From positions 6,076,001-6,140,000 of the forward strand of contig OX328113.1 in NCBI GenBank assembly GCA_946811185.2: a stretch of 64,000 bases of DNA. Reading direction: 5' to 3'. Shown here one piece after another: positions 11,868 through 23,761 of this stretch (position 1 is the stretch's first letter; each line of letters opens with the position of its first letter). The notes beneath the pieces were generated by a model. The model had not been told where the DNA came from, searched no databases, and saw nothing but the letters and a program-made list of their open reading frames with translations. The stretch is from Hippopus hippopus (lineage: Eukaryota > Mollusca > Bivalvia > Cardiida > Cardiidae). The position numbers and the translations under genes are program-made.

Positions 11868-12376
11868 GCCAAAACAAAATGTATGTGGTTCTGGTTACCC
11901 AACCATGTTTAATTTTTAGGCCTGATCCTGAATATTTTTTCACTGGTTTATGGTTAGTTTTAACATGCTGTTATGTCTTTTACTGTCAATATAATAGCTT
12001 TTTTTAAACAATAAATGGGCCAGCCAGATGGCTTCTCAAATGGTGATCACTTCTCAGTCAGCACTGGCTAAAACACAGACTGTAATGTAATTGTCATCCT
12101 GGGAAAATTTCTTTTCCTAGCCTCATGGATGTCTCGTTGGGAGGGGGGTAAATCAGAAACTATAATAATTTTCCTACCTACAGACCATAAGAATTAAGGA
12201 CCACATGTTTATTTTGTTCTGGCCTTTTGTCTTGAGATAGTCTGGTTAAAATTACCATAGATAACAACAATTTAGCTCTTTAGTATTGAGTGAAAAATAC
12301 ATTGAATTCTTTATTTTCATTGTTGATGGTTTCATCGGATCAAGAAAGCAGCACGCTCCATCGAACTTGGAATCAG

Positions 12377-12552
12377 AGGGTTTTCAGCACTGGCCTATTA
12401 GATTCCCTAAGAGAGGCCGGTGTGTTAATTGCAGTAAGGAGGGTCGACGGCATGAAATACTCACTGGTTGTAAGCAGTGTCAGAAACGTTTGTGTCTTGA
12501 TCGTGGCTGTTTCGAAAAATATCATGAGCGACTTTGGAAAAATCTAAACTAA
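12377..12552 (+). CDS. Terminal exon, piggyBac-type Cys-rich module, copy 2
   Basis: After the acceptor GAACTTGGAATCAG, two bases complete a codon and 57 codons run to TAA. The peptide has RGRCVNCSKEGRRHE, CKQCQKRLC and CFEKYHERLW, so every cysteine of the module and the CF..YH ending are present. Phase 1 matches all other candidate exons. An alternative acceptor further upstream (TTAGCTCTTTAG) would also be phase 1 here, but paralogous copies 1 and 3 have stops in that extension, which favours the downstream site. AATAAA at 12,874-12,879 could serve polyadenylation. The function is inferred as a DNA- or chromatin-binding tail of a spliced protein. Confidence 0.65.
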
Positions 12553-12561
12553 AATTTGGGG

Positions 12562-12800
12562 CCCAGTGTGGCTCAGTGGTAAAGTATAGGACTTAATATA
12601 GTCTGGGGGCCACAGCTTTTAGCCTCAAACTTCTCAATAATGTCTTTCATGCATAACAAGATTTTGTCTGGGCAAGACACTGCAGCTTCCTGGCCCTGTA
12701 CTGGTTATTAAACCCAGGAAATGCATGGATAATGTGAACTGTCACTGTGATATGATTGAAATTATAAGTTGAAAGCAGTGCAAAAAACATTCAGTGATAA
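12562..12800 (+). mobile_element. tRNA-derived SINE (type 1)
   Basis: The head is GTGTGGCTCAGTGGTAAAGT, followed by a CTGGGCAAGACACTGCAGC body and an AAGTTGAAAGCAGTGC tail. It forms the probable 3' untranslated region of the exon just upstream. Confidence 0.7.
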
Positions 12801-13063
12801 AAAACTAGAGCTAAAGTGAAATTTACAGTGTTTATTAGCGTTGCAGTTAAAGTTCGTTCAGTGTGAAGAATTAAATAAAACAAAAACAGAACAGAAAAAA
12901 ACACCCTAGTGAACATAGTGTTTATAGTGTAAATTGTGTGTAAAGTGATTAATAGTTGGAGAAACTGACCACAGTTGTGTTTTTTCTCATAAACTGAATA
13001 ATTATACCTGATGGCGTAAAAAGAACAAGAAAAGCCTGTAAGTTCATAACCTTTATTACCAGG

Positions 13064-13145
13064 TTAACTCTTTACTAAACAACGGAATTTTGGACTGGAC
13101 CAAATTCAAAGTGTTTACAGATGACAAATTAAATATTGCTTAGGA
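13064..13145 (-). mobile_element. TTAA-hairpin MITE, end fragment
   Basis: TTAACTCTTTACTAAACAAC plus about 60 bp of the adjacent body are present; the hairpin and other end are missing. Confidence 0.55.
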
Positions 13146-13239
13146 TTGTCAGGTGGAATACTAGCCTAAAAATGGCTCCCAACAGGCTGCCAAAGAAAAA
13201 GTGATATAGCTTCACATTACACTGTTTTTCAAAGCTTTT

Positions 13240-14757
13240 TAGCTCACCTGAGCACAAAGTGCTCAAGGTGAGCTTTTGTGATCGTGCTGTGTCCGGCGTC
13301 CGGCGTCCGTCTTGCGTCGTCAACTTTTACATTGTGTACGCTCTAGAGGCCACATTTTCAGTCTGATACTCATGAAACTTGGTCAGAATGTTTGTCTTGA
13401 TAATATCTCGGACAAGTTCGAAAATGGGTCATGTCGGGTCAAAAACTAGGTCACCAGGTCAAATCTTACAAAAAAACTTGTGTACACTCTAGAGGCCCCA
13501 TTTTCAGTCCAAAACTCCTGAAAGTTGGTCAGAATGTTTGTCTTGATGATTTCTCAAATGACTTCGAAAATGGGTCATGTCCGGTCAAAAACTAGGTCAC
13601 TAGATCAAATCTTAGAAAAACCTTGTGTACGCTCTAGAAGCCACATTTTCTGTCCAAAACTCATGAAAGTTGGTCAGAATCTTTGTCTTGACGATACCTC
13701 AGACGAGTTTGAAAATGGGTCATGTCAGGTCAAAAACTAGGTCACTAGGTCAAATCCTAGAAAAACCTTGTGTACGCTTTAGAGGCCACATTTTCAGTCC
13801 AAACCTCCTGAAAATTGGTCAGAATATTTTTCTTGATGGTATCTCGAATGAGTTCGAAAATGGGTCATGTCCGGTCAAAAACTAGGTCACTAGGTCAAAT
13901 CTTAGAAAAACCTGGTGTACGCTCTAGAAGCCAAATTTTCTGTCCAAAATTCTTGAAAGTTGCTTAGAATGTTTATCTTGATGATACCTCAGACGAGGTT
14001 GCAAAAGGGTCAGATCGGGTCAAAAACTAGGTCACTAGGTCAAATCTTAGAAAAACTTTGTGTACGCTCTAGAGGCCACATTTTCAGTCCAAAAACCTTG
14101 AAAATTGGTTAAAATGTTTGTCTTGATGATACCTTGCATGAGTTTGAAAATGGGTCATGTTAGGTCGAAAACTAGGTCACTAGATCATATCTTAGAAAAA
14201 CCTTGTGTACACTCCAGAGGCCACATTTTCTGTCAAAAAGTTAGTTAGAATGTTTGCCTTGATATCTCAGACGAGTTCAAAAATGGGTCATGTTAGGTCG
14301 AAAACTAGGTCACTAGGTCAAATCTTAGAAAAACTTTGTGTACGCTCTAGAGGCCACATTTTCAGTCCAAAAACCTTGAAAGTTGGTCAGAATATTTGTC
14401 TTGATTATATCTTGGATGAGTTTGAAAATGGGTCATGTTGGGTCAAAATCTAGGTCACTAGGTCAGATCTTAGAAAAACCTTGTGTATGCTCTAGAGGCC
14501 ACATTTTCAATCCTATACTCATGAAACTTGGTCAGAATGTTTGTCTTGATGATTTCTTGGACCAGTTTGCAAGTGGATCATTTCGGGTCAATAACTAGGT
14601 CACTGAGTCAAATCTTCAAAAAACCTTTTTCAGTCAAATACTCATGAAAATCTTGGTAGATTGTTTGTCATAACATCTCAAAAGAGATTGAAAATGGGTC
14701 ATGTTTGGTCAAAAGACACAGGTGAGCGACTTCAGGGCCATCATGGCCCTCTTGTTG
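13240..14757. repeat. CACCTGAGC-type repeat with about nine 145-bp units
   Basis: It opens AGCTCACCTGAGCACAAAG and closes near GGTGAGCGACTTCAGGGCC, followed by ATCATGGCCCTCTTGTT. Inside, GTGTACGCTCTAGAGGCCAC recurs near 13,334, 13,481, 13,626, 13,770, 13,915, 14,059, 14,205, 14,337 and 14,483. The 60-80-residue open frames here are repeat translations that shift phase from unit to unit. Confidence 0.8.
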
Positions 14758-14810
14758 ATGATTTGACAAAGTTATTAAAGTTTTGTACTTCCAGACTTTT
14801 ATTCTTTTTT

Positions 14811-15515
14811 TAGCTCACCTGAGCACGAAGTGCTAAGGTCAGGTATTGTGATCGGTCGTTGTCTGGCGTCCGTCTGTCCACAATTCCTTTAAACATCTCC
14901 TCCTCCTAAACCGGTGGGCCAATCATGTTGAAACTTGGCAGGCATGTTCCTTGGGTGAAGCTCTAACAAAGTTGTTAAAAGAATTGAATTAACCCATTAA
15001 CTCTGGTTGCCATGGCAACAAAAAGGGGGAAATTTACAACATCTTTAAAAATCTTCTTGTCTGAAACCAGAAAGCCCAGAGCTTTGATAGTTGGTATATA
15101 GTATCTTCTAGTAGTCCTCTACCAAGTTTGTTCAAATGATGCCCCTGGGGTCAAAATTGGCCCCACTCCAGGGGTCACAAATTTGGGCAAAATCATATAT
15201 AGATCAAACTTTGAAAATCTTCTTGTCTGAAACCAGAAGGCCTAGAGTTTTGATAATTTATATGGATCATCTCCTGGTGAACCTCTATCAAGTTTGTTCA
15301 AATGATGCCCCTAGGGTCAAAATCAGCCCTGCCCTGGGGGTCACAAAGTAGGACATTAAGGTATATAGAGTGAACTTTTGTTTCGAGTCTTATCTTGAAA
15401 ACTATACAGAATTTTTACATCGAACTTGTAACATCTATCAACCACCATTAGGAAATGCAGGACAACAAGTTTTACCCAGATTGACCATGCAACACCACAG
15501 TTATATACCCTTGTT
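14811..15515. repeat. CACCTGAGC-type repeat, second copy
   Basis: The same AGCTCACCTGAGCACGAAG opening leads into different internal units built on AATCTTCTTGTCTGAAACCA and TTTGTTCAAATGATGCCCCT. The closing GGTGAGCG motif is missing. Confidence 0.7.
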
Positions 15516-15517
15516 TT

Positions 15518-16842
15518 TAGCTCACCTGAGCACGAAGTGCTCTGGGTGAGCTATTGTGATCGGTCATCGTCCGTCCGTCCGTCTGTTCGTCCGTCCGTCC
15601 GTTAACAATTTCTTTAAAAATCTTCTCCTCCAAAACCAGATGGCCAATCTTGATAAAACTTGGCAGGAATGTTCCTTGGATGAAGCTCTACAAAAAGTGT
15701 TAAAAGAATTTAATTCCATCAAAACTCTGGTTGCCATGGCAACAAAATGGCTGAAAATGGAAAAAATCTTTAAAAATCTTCTTGTGACAAACCATAAGGC
15801 CGAGAGCATTCATATTTTGTATGAAGCATCATTGGGTGACCCTTTACCAAAAATGTTAAAATTATTCCCATAGGGTCATATTTGGGCTTTGCCCGGGCGC
15901 ACCCTATTTTACATAATAACAAAGAAGGAAATCTTTAAAAAATCTTCTGATGACAAACCATAATGGCTAGAGCATTCGTATTTGGTTTGTAGCATTATCT
16001 GATGATCCTCTACCAAAATTGTGAAAATTATATTTCTGTGGTCATATTTGGGCTCTGCCAGGGCGCACCCTATTTTACATGGAAACAAAGAAGGAAATCT
16101 TTTAAAATCTTCTTGTGACAAACCATAAGGGCTAAAGCATTCATATTTTGCATGTAGCATCATCTAGTGACCCTTTATAAAAATTGTTAAAATTATCCCC
16201 ATGGGGTCATATTTGGGCTCTGCCCGGGCGCACACTATTTTACATAGAATTAAAGAAGGAAATCTTTTAAAATCTTCTTGTGACAAACCATAAGGGCTAA
16301 AGCATTCATATTTTGCATGTAGCATCATCTGGTGACTCTTTATAAAAATTGTTAAAATTATCTCTTTGGGGTCATATTTGGGCTCTGCTCGGGTGCACCC
16401 AATTTTACATAGAAACAAAGAAGGAAATCTTTTAAAACTCTCGTTCTGACAAATCATAAGGGCTAGAGCATTCTTAATTTGTATGTAACATCATCTTGAG
16501 ACTTTCTACCAAAACTTTAAAAATTGACCCCTTGGGTGGAGTTTGGGCTCTGCCCGGGCGCACCCTGTTTAACATTGAAAAGGAAGAAAATTACATGTGA
16601 CAAGTGAGAGACTAAAACTTTCATGTTTTGTTTGTAGCAAAGTTCTGGTGACCCTCTGCCAAAAGTTGTTAGAGTAATTCTTATTGGGGTCACATTATGG
16701 CTTTCCTCCCCTCCCCCGGGTATGCCTTATCAAAAAAGAATGGCTTCTGGCTTTGATATACTATTATTTGTATGTGGTATTCCATATAAGTTACAAATAT
16801 ACTCAGGTGAGCGATATAGGACCATCATGGTCCTCTTGTTTT
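15518..16842. repeat. CACCTGAGC-type repeat with five 163-bp units
   Basis: The opening motif is followed by a CCGT-rich tract. Internal units with AATCTTCTTGTGACAAACCA lie near 15,776, 15,944, 16,106, 16,271 and 16,433. It closes with CTCAGGTGAGCGATATAGGA and the CATCATGGTCCTCTTGTT motif. Confidence 0.8.
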
Positions 16843-17446
16843 TTATTGCAGTGTCATGGAAAAAGGGGGCTTGACGTATATTTTCATTGTGGAATATCTC
16901 TAACTACAGGACAAAATGTCATGAAACTTCATCTTTATATTGTTTATCACAAGCCACAGACAATAGTTATTTGTTTTTATTTCATGAAATGCCATGTCAT
17001 GAAAAAAGGGGGCTAAATTTTTAATTTCATCATGGACCAATGACCATCTGTTTGTCAGTCTTTCAGGACAGATATCCTCTAAAATCCTTGTCAGAAACTA
17101 ATAGAAATTCAAACAGGTGTTCCTTATGATGTCTGCCGGTTTTTTTTTTTTTTTTTTATCAAATATGGTGTCATAGGAAAAACGGGCTTCATGTATATTT
17201 CTGTAAAGGATCAATATATCTTCAAATCCGTGACAAAAATTTATGAAACTTTATACGTGTGTTCCTTATGATATTCCACCAATATTATTATTTTTTAGCT
17301 TTTTTTATTAAATGTCGTGTTATGGAAAAAGGGGGCTTCACATATACTTTCATTATGGATTAATATCTCTGTTACTACAGGACAAAATGTTATGAAACTT
17401 CATTTTTATGTTGTTTATCACAAGCCACAGACAATGATTATTTGTA
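16843..17446. repeat. Diverged tandem units with GGAAAAAGGGGGCTT
   Basis: GGAAAAAGGGGGCTT and TATGAAACTTCAT-like segments recur near 16,858, 17,000 and 17,324, with a long T-run near 17,140. This is probably the interior of another element of the flanking family. Confidence 0.55.
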
Positions 17447-17803
17447 AGCTCACCTGAGCACGAAGTGCTAGGTGAGGTATTGTGATTTGTCGTTGTCCTG
17501 CGTCGGTCTGTCCACAATTCCTCTAAACATCTTCTCCTCCTAAACCAGTCATGCTGAAACTTGACAGGCATGTTTCTTGGGTGAAGCTGTACCAAAGTTG
17601 TTAAAAGAATTGAATTAACCCATTAACTCCAGGGGTCACAGTTTTGGGCCAAATTGTATATAGAGCAAACTTTAAAAAAAATTTTTTTTTGTCTGAAACT
17701 AAAAGGCCTTGAGCTTTGATATTTGGTATGTGGCATCTCCTTGTGGACTTCTCGAAGGACTAAAACTCAGGTGAGCGATATAGGACCATCTTGGTCCTCT
17801 TGT
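17447..17803. repeat. Short CACCTGAGC-type repeat
   Basis: Opening and closing motifs are both present (AGCTCACCTGAGCACGAAG and CTCAGGTGAGCGATATAGG) with only one internal unit, making it a minimal member of the family. Confidence 0.75.
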
Positions 17804-17937
17804 TTAATCCAAAGGTGTTTCTAATTGAAAAAGCAATAATTATGTACAAATATTATGTACGAATTTCTTCTGACAGAGAGATCCACAGGTTGGTTCTGTT
17901 TTTCACTATAGACACTCTGTAGCATATTTGTTTCCAA

Positions 17938-19643
17938 TTATAATTTCTCCTGACACACATTCAATATTTTATTGTTTTTATTATTTTTTAATGTTAAATA
18001 ATTGTTTCATGCAAGGGGAATTTAGCTATCTTCATGAAAAATAAAATAACTCTCCCACAAGCGCATGTATTTCTGCCAGAGTTGTTGGGTGCTAAATATG
18101 GTCAGCCTTTTCAGAGCTCATTCTCGCGGCGCAATTGTTGGTCTGTGGGACAAAATATTGCATCAGATGATTTTGAAAGGATTGCAGAAAAAAGTTGTCA
18201 TTTATTCTCTTATTCTCTGCTGTTCCGAGTAAAAAATTTTTGCATAAACGGTCACCAAAAAAGAATTACTTTCACTTTGAACCTCCGAAGGTTGAACTCG
18301 ACACGGCCGCATCGATCTCATTGTCCGACTCATCATTGTCTGATTTCTTTTGTCAAAACTGAGCTAATATTAATATCAAAGCAATATTTAGTCATTCAAT
18401 CGTATTATCCACTGATAGAAAGACAATCTCTGTGCAAAAAACCCTTGAATTCGCTGTAACTTCGACTATCATAACTCGCCATTGTTTTCAAAATCCTTCG
18501 AACACATGCCGTGTAACAAAGGTCTGAAAATACCTCGCATTCTTTTGGTTTGAGCTAAAAATAGTATCTTTACATACAAATGAAATGAGAAACATTATTT
18601 GATTGGATAATGATTTCAGATTTGTTGCATTTTGGGTAGGTTTGAACCAATCGGCCTCTTTTTAACATCGGTCTTCTAAAAATGATCAAATGCATCACTG
18701 GGATTTCCTATAGTGGAAAACACAACACGGCATAGCATCACTCGCATTACAAGCGAGGTAAATTACAGTGCGTATTCGCTGCACTGGGATTTCGGGGGTA
18801 GTATTTTTCGACGCTATCTCGTGTCTCTCGTATATAAAGGGTTAAACAGAATTTCTAATAATCCATCCCAGGCTTCCAGAATTGTCCATACTGTCTGTCA
18901 ACAGACAATTTCATTCAACACATAATATGACTGAAATAATGTTGAAAGCGGCGTAAAACACCATTCAAACAAACAAATCAACACAAACTTCCCAATGGGC
19001 CCCTAGAGTATGATGCATCAATAATTACAATGAAAAGGATATAACAGTGTCAGTTTGTGATGAAATATATAGCACCCATTAACCCATGACCAGATGAAAA
19101 AAAAAAAATGAAGAATTGTTGAAATTGAAAGCAGTTGCAGACTACAGTTTAAATAAGGCTAAAATGATAGAATTTATCTCTGATAGAGTAAAAAATACTA
19201 TGGGAAAAGGACAAAATACTGGTTACCAGCATTTTCTCCTCTTCCCACAATATTTTCAAAAGGCATCTTTCTCAGGGTCAATAAAACTTGGGATTGTTGT
19301 GGTAAAGGAAAAAAAATGTTGGTTACCAGCATTTTCTCCTTTTCCCAAATTGTTTTCAAAAGGCTTCTTTCTCAGGGTCATTTAAACTTGGGATTGTGTG
19401 GTAAAAGGTGTAGTTTTCTTTTGGGAAATGACATTTGTAAGGAAAGGTAACAGAGAGTGAATTTTAGTATTATGGCCAGTCTTATAGAGTTGCCTCTCTT
19501 TGAACCCACCTTTCCAAACGACAAATATTGAACTTGTCTAAATTCAAAGCACCTGCAAACAAAAACTCAAATGTTGCTCATATAATGCAATTTGTCCTCT
19601 TTAGGGAAGGAAACATTGTGGGAAAAGGAGAAAATGCTGGTTT
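17938..19643 (+). repeat. Segmental duplication, left copy
   Basis: This matches 22,757-24,722 nearly base for base over long runs, including TGACACACATTCAATATTTT at the start and a shared ATATATAGCACCCATTAA near 19,070. It lacks the SINE present in the other copy. A 141-codon open frame at 18,034-18,459 is broken in the second copy, so I do not call it a gene. The right edge falls on a MITE hairpin apex. Confidence 0.75.
19113..19412 (-). mobile_element. Two fused TTAA-hairpin MITE parts
   Basis: One copy with an ACTGGTTACCAGC apex runs into a second right half (TGTTGGTTACCAGC) without a TTAA between them. The same fusion occurs at 24,187-24,492, so it predates the segmental duplication. 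Confidence 0.65.
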
Positions 19644-19708
19644 AATTTATCATCTGCAGTTGTTTTGAATTCAAGAGTGTCTAAAATTTGTCGTGTGGGG
19701 AAGGGTTA
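19505..19708. mobile_element. Chimeric MITE at a duplication junction
   Basis: The left part matches 24,595-24,722 up to AAAATGCTGGT. The right part, from about 19,641, matches the copy at 10,704-10,931 from about 10,861. The join is at the hairpin apex, with the second arm lost. Confidence 0.65.
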
Positions 19709-19905
19709 ACTCATTTTTCGAATGAAATGACAAAATTTTCAACTTGTCCAAATTCAAAGCATTTGCAGACAACAAAATGATTGTGACCGAAAAATTAAAA
19801 CTTGTTCTTGAAAGGGTAGAAAACATTGTTGTAAAAGGGGAAAATGCTGGTTACCAGCTGGATTCCCACAATGTTTTCAAAAGGCTTCTTTCACAGGGTC
19901 ATTGT
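19705..19905 (-). mobile_element. TTAA-hairpin MITE with deleted second arm
   Basis: The left arm GGGGAAAATGCTGGTTACCAG is followed at once by GATTCCCACAATG, so most of the second arm is gone. It is paralogous to 10,928-11,150, where both arms are intact. Confidence 0.6.
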
Positions 19906-20480
19906 AAGTTGGGAATACTGGCTGTGGTCTTAGTTCTAAGATGTCTGAAGCCAAAACAAAATATTTATGTGGTTCTGGTTACTTGACCATGTTTAATTTA
20001 TAGCCCTCATCCTAACCACTTTTTTTCACAGGTTGACAGTTAAATGATTTTAATTTTAAGACGCTTAAATGTTCTTTATTGTTGCTCCCCCAGCCTTTTT
20101 TTCTGACTGAAATAGGCCAACCAGATGGCTTCTCAAATGGCAATTACTTTACAATTGGCACTGACTAAAACCCAGACTGTAATGTTATCGTCATCCTCAG
20201 AAAATTCTGTTAATAGCCCCCAGGATGGGGGGGGGGGATTTTAAAAAATATAACAATTTTCCTACCTACAAACCTTAATTCTCAAAAGTAGGTAATCGGA
20301 ACCACATATATATTTTGTTTTGGCCTTTTGTCTTGAGATAGTCTGGTTAAAATTACCAATAATAACGACAGCAATTTAGCTCTTTAGTATTGAGTGAAAA
20401 ATATCTTTAATTCTTTATTTTCATTGTTGATGGTTTCATCGGTACAAGAAAGCAGCACACTTCTTCGAACTTGGAATCAG

Positions 20481-20656
20481 AGGGTTTTCAGCACTGGCCT
20501 ATTAGATTCCCTAAGAGAGGCCGGTGTGTTAATTGCAGTAAGGAGGGTCGACGGCATGAAATACTCAGTGGCTGTAAGCAGTGTCAGAAACGTTTGTGTG
20601 TTGATCGTGGCTGTTTCGAAAAATATCATAAGCGACTTTGGAAAAATCTAAACTAA
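20481..20656 (+). CDS. Terminal exon, piggyBac-type Cys-rich module, copy 3
   Basis: This is almost identical to copy 2: the same GGAATCAG acceptor, phase 1 and 57 codons to TAA. Changes against copy 2 are few and mild (for example Thr to Ser before GCKQC, Leu to Val after the RLC cysteine, Glu to Lys in EKYHKRLW); all metal-ligand cysteines and YH remain. A longer frame upstream is closed by TAA near 20,409. AATAAA stands at 20,978-20,983. The exon lies in the block duplicated from 10.9-13.0 kb. Copies 2 and 3 look recently duplicated and copy 1 older. The role is inferred as for copies 1 and 2. Confidence 0.65.
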
Positions 20657-20663
20657 AATTTGG

Positions 20664-20890
20664 GGCCCAGTGTGGCTCAGTGGTAAAGTGTAGGACTTAA
20701 TATAGTCTGGGGGCCACAGCTTTTAGCCTCAAACTTCTCAATAATGCTTTTATGCATAACAAGATTTTGCCTGGGCAAGACACTGCAGCTTCCTGGCCCT
20801 GTACTGGTTATTAAACGCGGGAAATGCATGGATAATGTGAACTGTCAATGTGATATGATTGAAATTAAAAGTTGAAAGCAGTGCAAAAAA
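20664..20890 (+). mobile_element. tRNA-derived SINE (type 1)
   Basis: Same head and tail as the copy at 12,562, at the same distance from the exon stop; inherited by block duplication. Confidence 0.7.
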
Positions 20891-21087
20891 CATTCAATGA
20901 TAAAAAACTAGAGCTAAAGTGAAATTTTACAGTGTTTATTAGCATTGCAGTTAAAGTTCATTCAGTATGAAGAATTAAATAAAACAAAAACAGAACAGAA
21001 AAAAACAGCCTATTGGACATAGTGTTTATAGTGTTAATTGTGTGTAAAGTGATTAACAGTTGGAGAAACTGACCACAGTTGTGTTTT

Positions 21088-22758
21088 TAGCTTACCTGAG
21101 CACAAAGTGCTCAGGATGAGCTATTGTGATCACACACCGTCCTTTATCGTCCGTCCGTCGTCCATCTGTCGTCCGTCTATCCATCTGTCAGTTCACATTT
21201 CTTTGTTTACACTCTAGCATGTACAAATATTAACCAATCAGCACCAAACTTGGTCAAAATATATATATGACCATAAGATCTCGGATGAGTTCGATTATGG
21301 GTCTAATCAGACCAGAACAACTGGAGTTATTTGCTCTTGAATTAGAAAAATTGCTATATTTGACTTTGTTTACACTCTAGCATCTACAAATATCAACCAA
21401 TCAGCACCAAACTTGGTCAAAATATATATGACAATAAGATCTCGGATGAGTTTGATTACGGGTCTAATCGGACCAGAACGACTGGAGTGATTTGCCCTTG
21501 AATTAGAAAAATTGCTATATTCGCATTTGTTTACACTCTAGCATCTACAAATATCAACCAATCAGCAGTAAACTTGGTCAAAATATATATGACCATAAGA
21601 TCTTGGATGAGTTTGATTTTGGGTCTAATCGGACCAGAATGACTGGAGTTATTTGCCCTTCAATTAGAAAAATTGCTATATTTGACTTTGTTTACACTCT
21701 TGCATCTACAAATATCAACCAATCAGCACCAAACTTGGTCAAAATATATATGACTTAAAGATCTCGGATGAGTCCGATTATGGGTCTAATTGGACCAGAA
21801 CGACTGGAGTTATTTGCCCTTGAATTAGAAAGTTCCATAGAACAGTTCTTTGTCCGGAGCATAACTTTATCATCTCCAGTCTGATTGACTTGAAACTTGG
21901 CATTTGTGTTTGTTGCAATAATACGGAGTGCAGTATGAAAGAACCGTAACTGTACCTTGCACTGTCTAAGAGTTATTTCCCTTTGATCATCATTTTTACA
22001 GCATTTTCTGCTCGTTTGGAATATAACTTTGTCATCTCCAGCCTGAACATCTTCAAATTTGGTATGCATGATTGTTGAAAAATTACGGAGTGCAGTGCAC
22101 AAGAACGATAACTCTTCCTAGCACGAATTTTGAGTTATTCCCCCTTTGATCTTCATTTTTATAGCATTTTTTGCTTGTCTGGAGCAAAACTTTGTCATCT
22201 TAAGTAGGAATGACTTGAAATATGGTATGCTTATTTGTTGCAATATTTGGAAGTGCAGTGCACAAGAAATGTAACTCTACCTCGTGCTGTCTTTGAGTTA
22301 TTTCCCTTTGATCATCAATTTTACAGCATTTAATGCTTGTCCAGAATATAACTTTGTCATCTCAAGTCAGAACGACTTCAAACTTGGTATGCATGTTTGT
22401 TGCAATATTATCGAGTACAGTGCGCAAGAACAATAACTCTACCTAGCGTGCATTTTGAGTAATTCCACTTTGATCTTCATTTTTACAGTATTTCTTGCTT
22501 GTCCGGAACGGAACTTTGAAGTCTCAAGTCAATTTGACTTGAGACTTGGTAAACATGTGTGTTGCATTACCTGCCCTTTGCAATTATTATACCTCCTTGA
22601 CAACTGGCGGTGAGACGGGCATATTTTGCGACGATTTGCTGCTCTTGTTTTATTATCATTTGGCCTTGAACCTCGATATTTGGTATTTATCTTTCTTTTA
22701 GACCTTTACTGCTTAGTACTCAGGTGAGCGATACAGGACCATCATGGTCCTCTTGGTC
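21088..22758. repeat. CACCTGAGC-type repeat with two kinds of internal unit
   Basis: It opens AGCTTACCTGAGCACAAAG. Four units of about 161 bp with TTGTTTACACTCTAGCAT (near 21,203, 21,368, 21,529 and 21,688) are followed by five of about 163 bp containing CATAACTTTATCATCTCCAG-like segments (21,850-22,520). It closes with CTCAGGTGAGCGATACAGGA. Open frames inside are repeat translations. Confidence 0.8.
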
Positions 22759-23761
22759 ATAATTTTTCCTGACACACATTCAATATTTTATTATTTTTAT
22801 TATTTTTTAATGTTAAATAATTGTTTCATGCAAGGGGAATTTAGGTATCTTCATGAAAAATAAAATAACTCTCCCACAAGCGCATGTATTTCTGCCAGAG
22901 TTGTTGGGTGCTAAATATGGTCAGCCTTTTCAGCGTTCATTCTCAGGGCGCAATTGTTGGTCTGTGGGACAAAATATTGCATCAGATGATCTTGAAAGGA
23001 TTGCAGAAAAAGTTGTCATTTATTCTCATATTCTCTGCTGTTCTGAGTAAAAAAATCTTTGCATAAACAGTCACCAGAAAAGAATTACTTTCGCTTTGAA
23101 CCTCCGAAGGTTGAACTCGACATGGCTGCGTCGATCTCATTGTCCGACTCGTCATTGTCTGATTTCTTTTGTCAAAACTGAGCTAATATTAATATCAAAC
23201 CATTATTCGCTTAACTTTGACTATCATAACTTTCCATTGTTTTCAAAATCCTTTGAACATAAGCCGTGTAACAAAGGTCGGAAAATACCTTGCATTCTGT
23301 TGGTTTGAGCTAAAAATAGTATTTTTACATACAAATGAAATGAGAAACATTATTTGATTGGATAATGATTTCAGATTTGTTGCATTTTGGGTAGGTTTGA
23401 ACCAATCGGCCTCTTTTTAACATCGGTCTTCTAAAAATGATTATATGCATCACTGGGATTTCCTATAGTGGAAAACACAACACGGCATAGCATCACTTGG
23501 ATTACAAGCGAGGTAAATTACAGTGCGTATTCGCTGCACTGGGATTTCGGGGGTAGTATTTTTCGATGCTATCTTGCGTCTCTCGTATATAAAGGGTTAA
23601 ACAGAATTTCTAATAATCCATCCCAGGCTTCCAGAATTGTTCGTACTGTCTGTCAACAGACAATTTCATTCAACACATAATATGACTGAAATAATGATGA
23701 AAGCGGCAAAAAACACCATTCAAACAAACAAATCAACACATAAACTTCCCAATGGGCCCCT

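Larger units (their letters stand above)
12240..13060 (+). repeat. Duplicated block carrying a piggyBac-type exon
   Basis: This block is almost collinear with 20,330-21,090 and, more distantly, with 5,500-6,250 plus 8,606-8,700. Each has the same order: upstream AT-rich stretch, Cys-rich exon, type-1 SINE, and a GAATTAAATA.AAC motif. The paralogy continues left to about 10,861. Confidence 0.75.

Noticed and set aside
13525..14598. Several 70-80-residue plus-strand frames with similar peptides
   Set aside because: They are translations of 145-bp tandem units inside a CACCTGAGC-type repeat; the frame changes between units and no start, splice or domain signal is present.
15564..16457. Overlapping frames on both strands at 15.5-16.5 kb
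   Set aside because: Again internal repeat units; peptides repeat with the 163-bp period.
18034..18459. 141-residue open frame
   Set aside because: The duplicate at 22,853 breaks the frame by indels while DNA similarity stays high, so no coding constraint is visible.
5612..20656. Remnants of complete piggyBac transposons
   Set aside because: No DDE core, N-terminal part or element ends flank any of the three Cys-rich exons, and duplicates preserve the exon frame; an isolated domain fits better, though degraded transposon origin cannot be fully excluded without a search.
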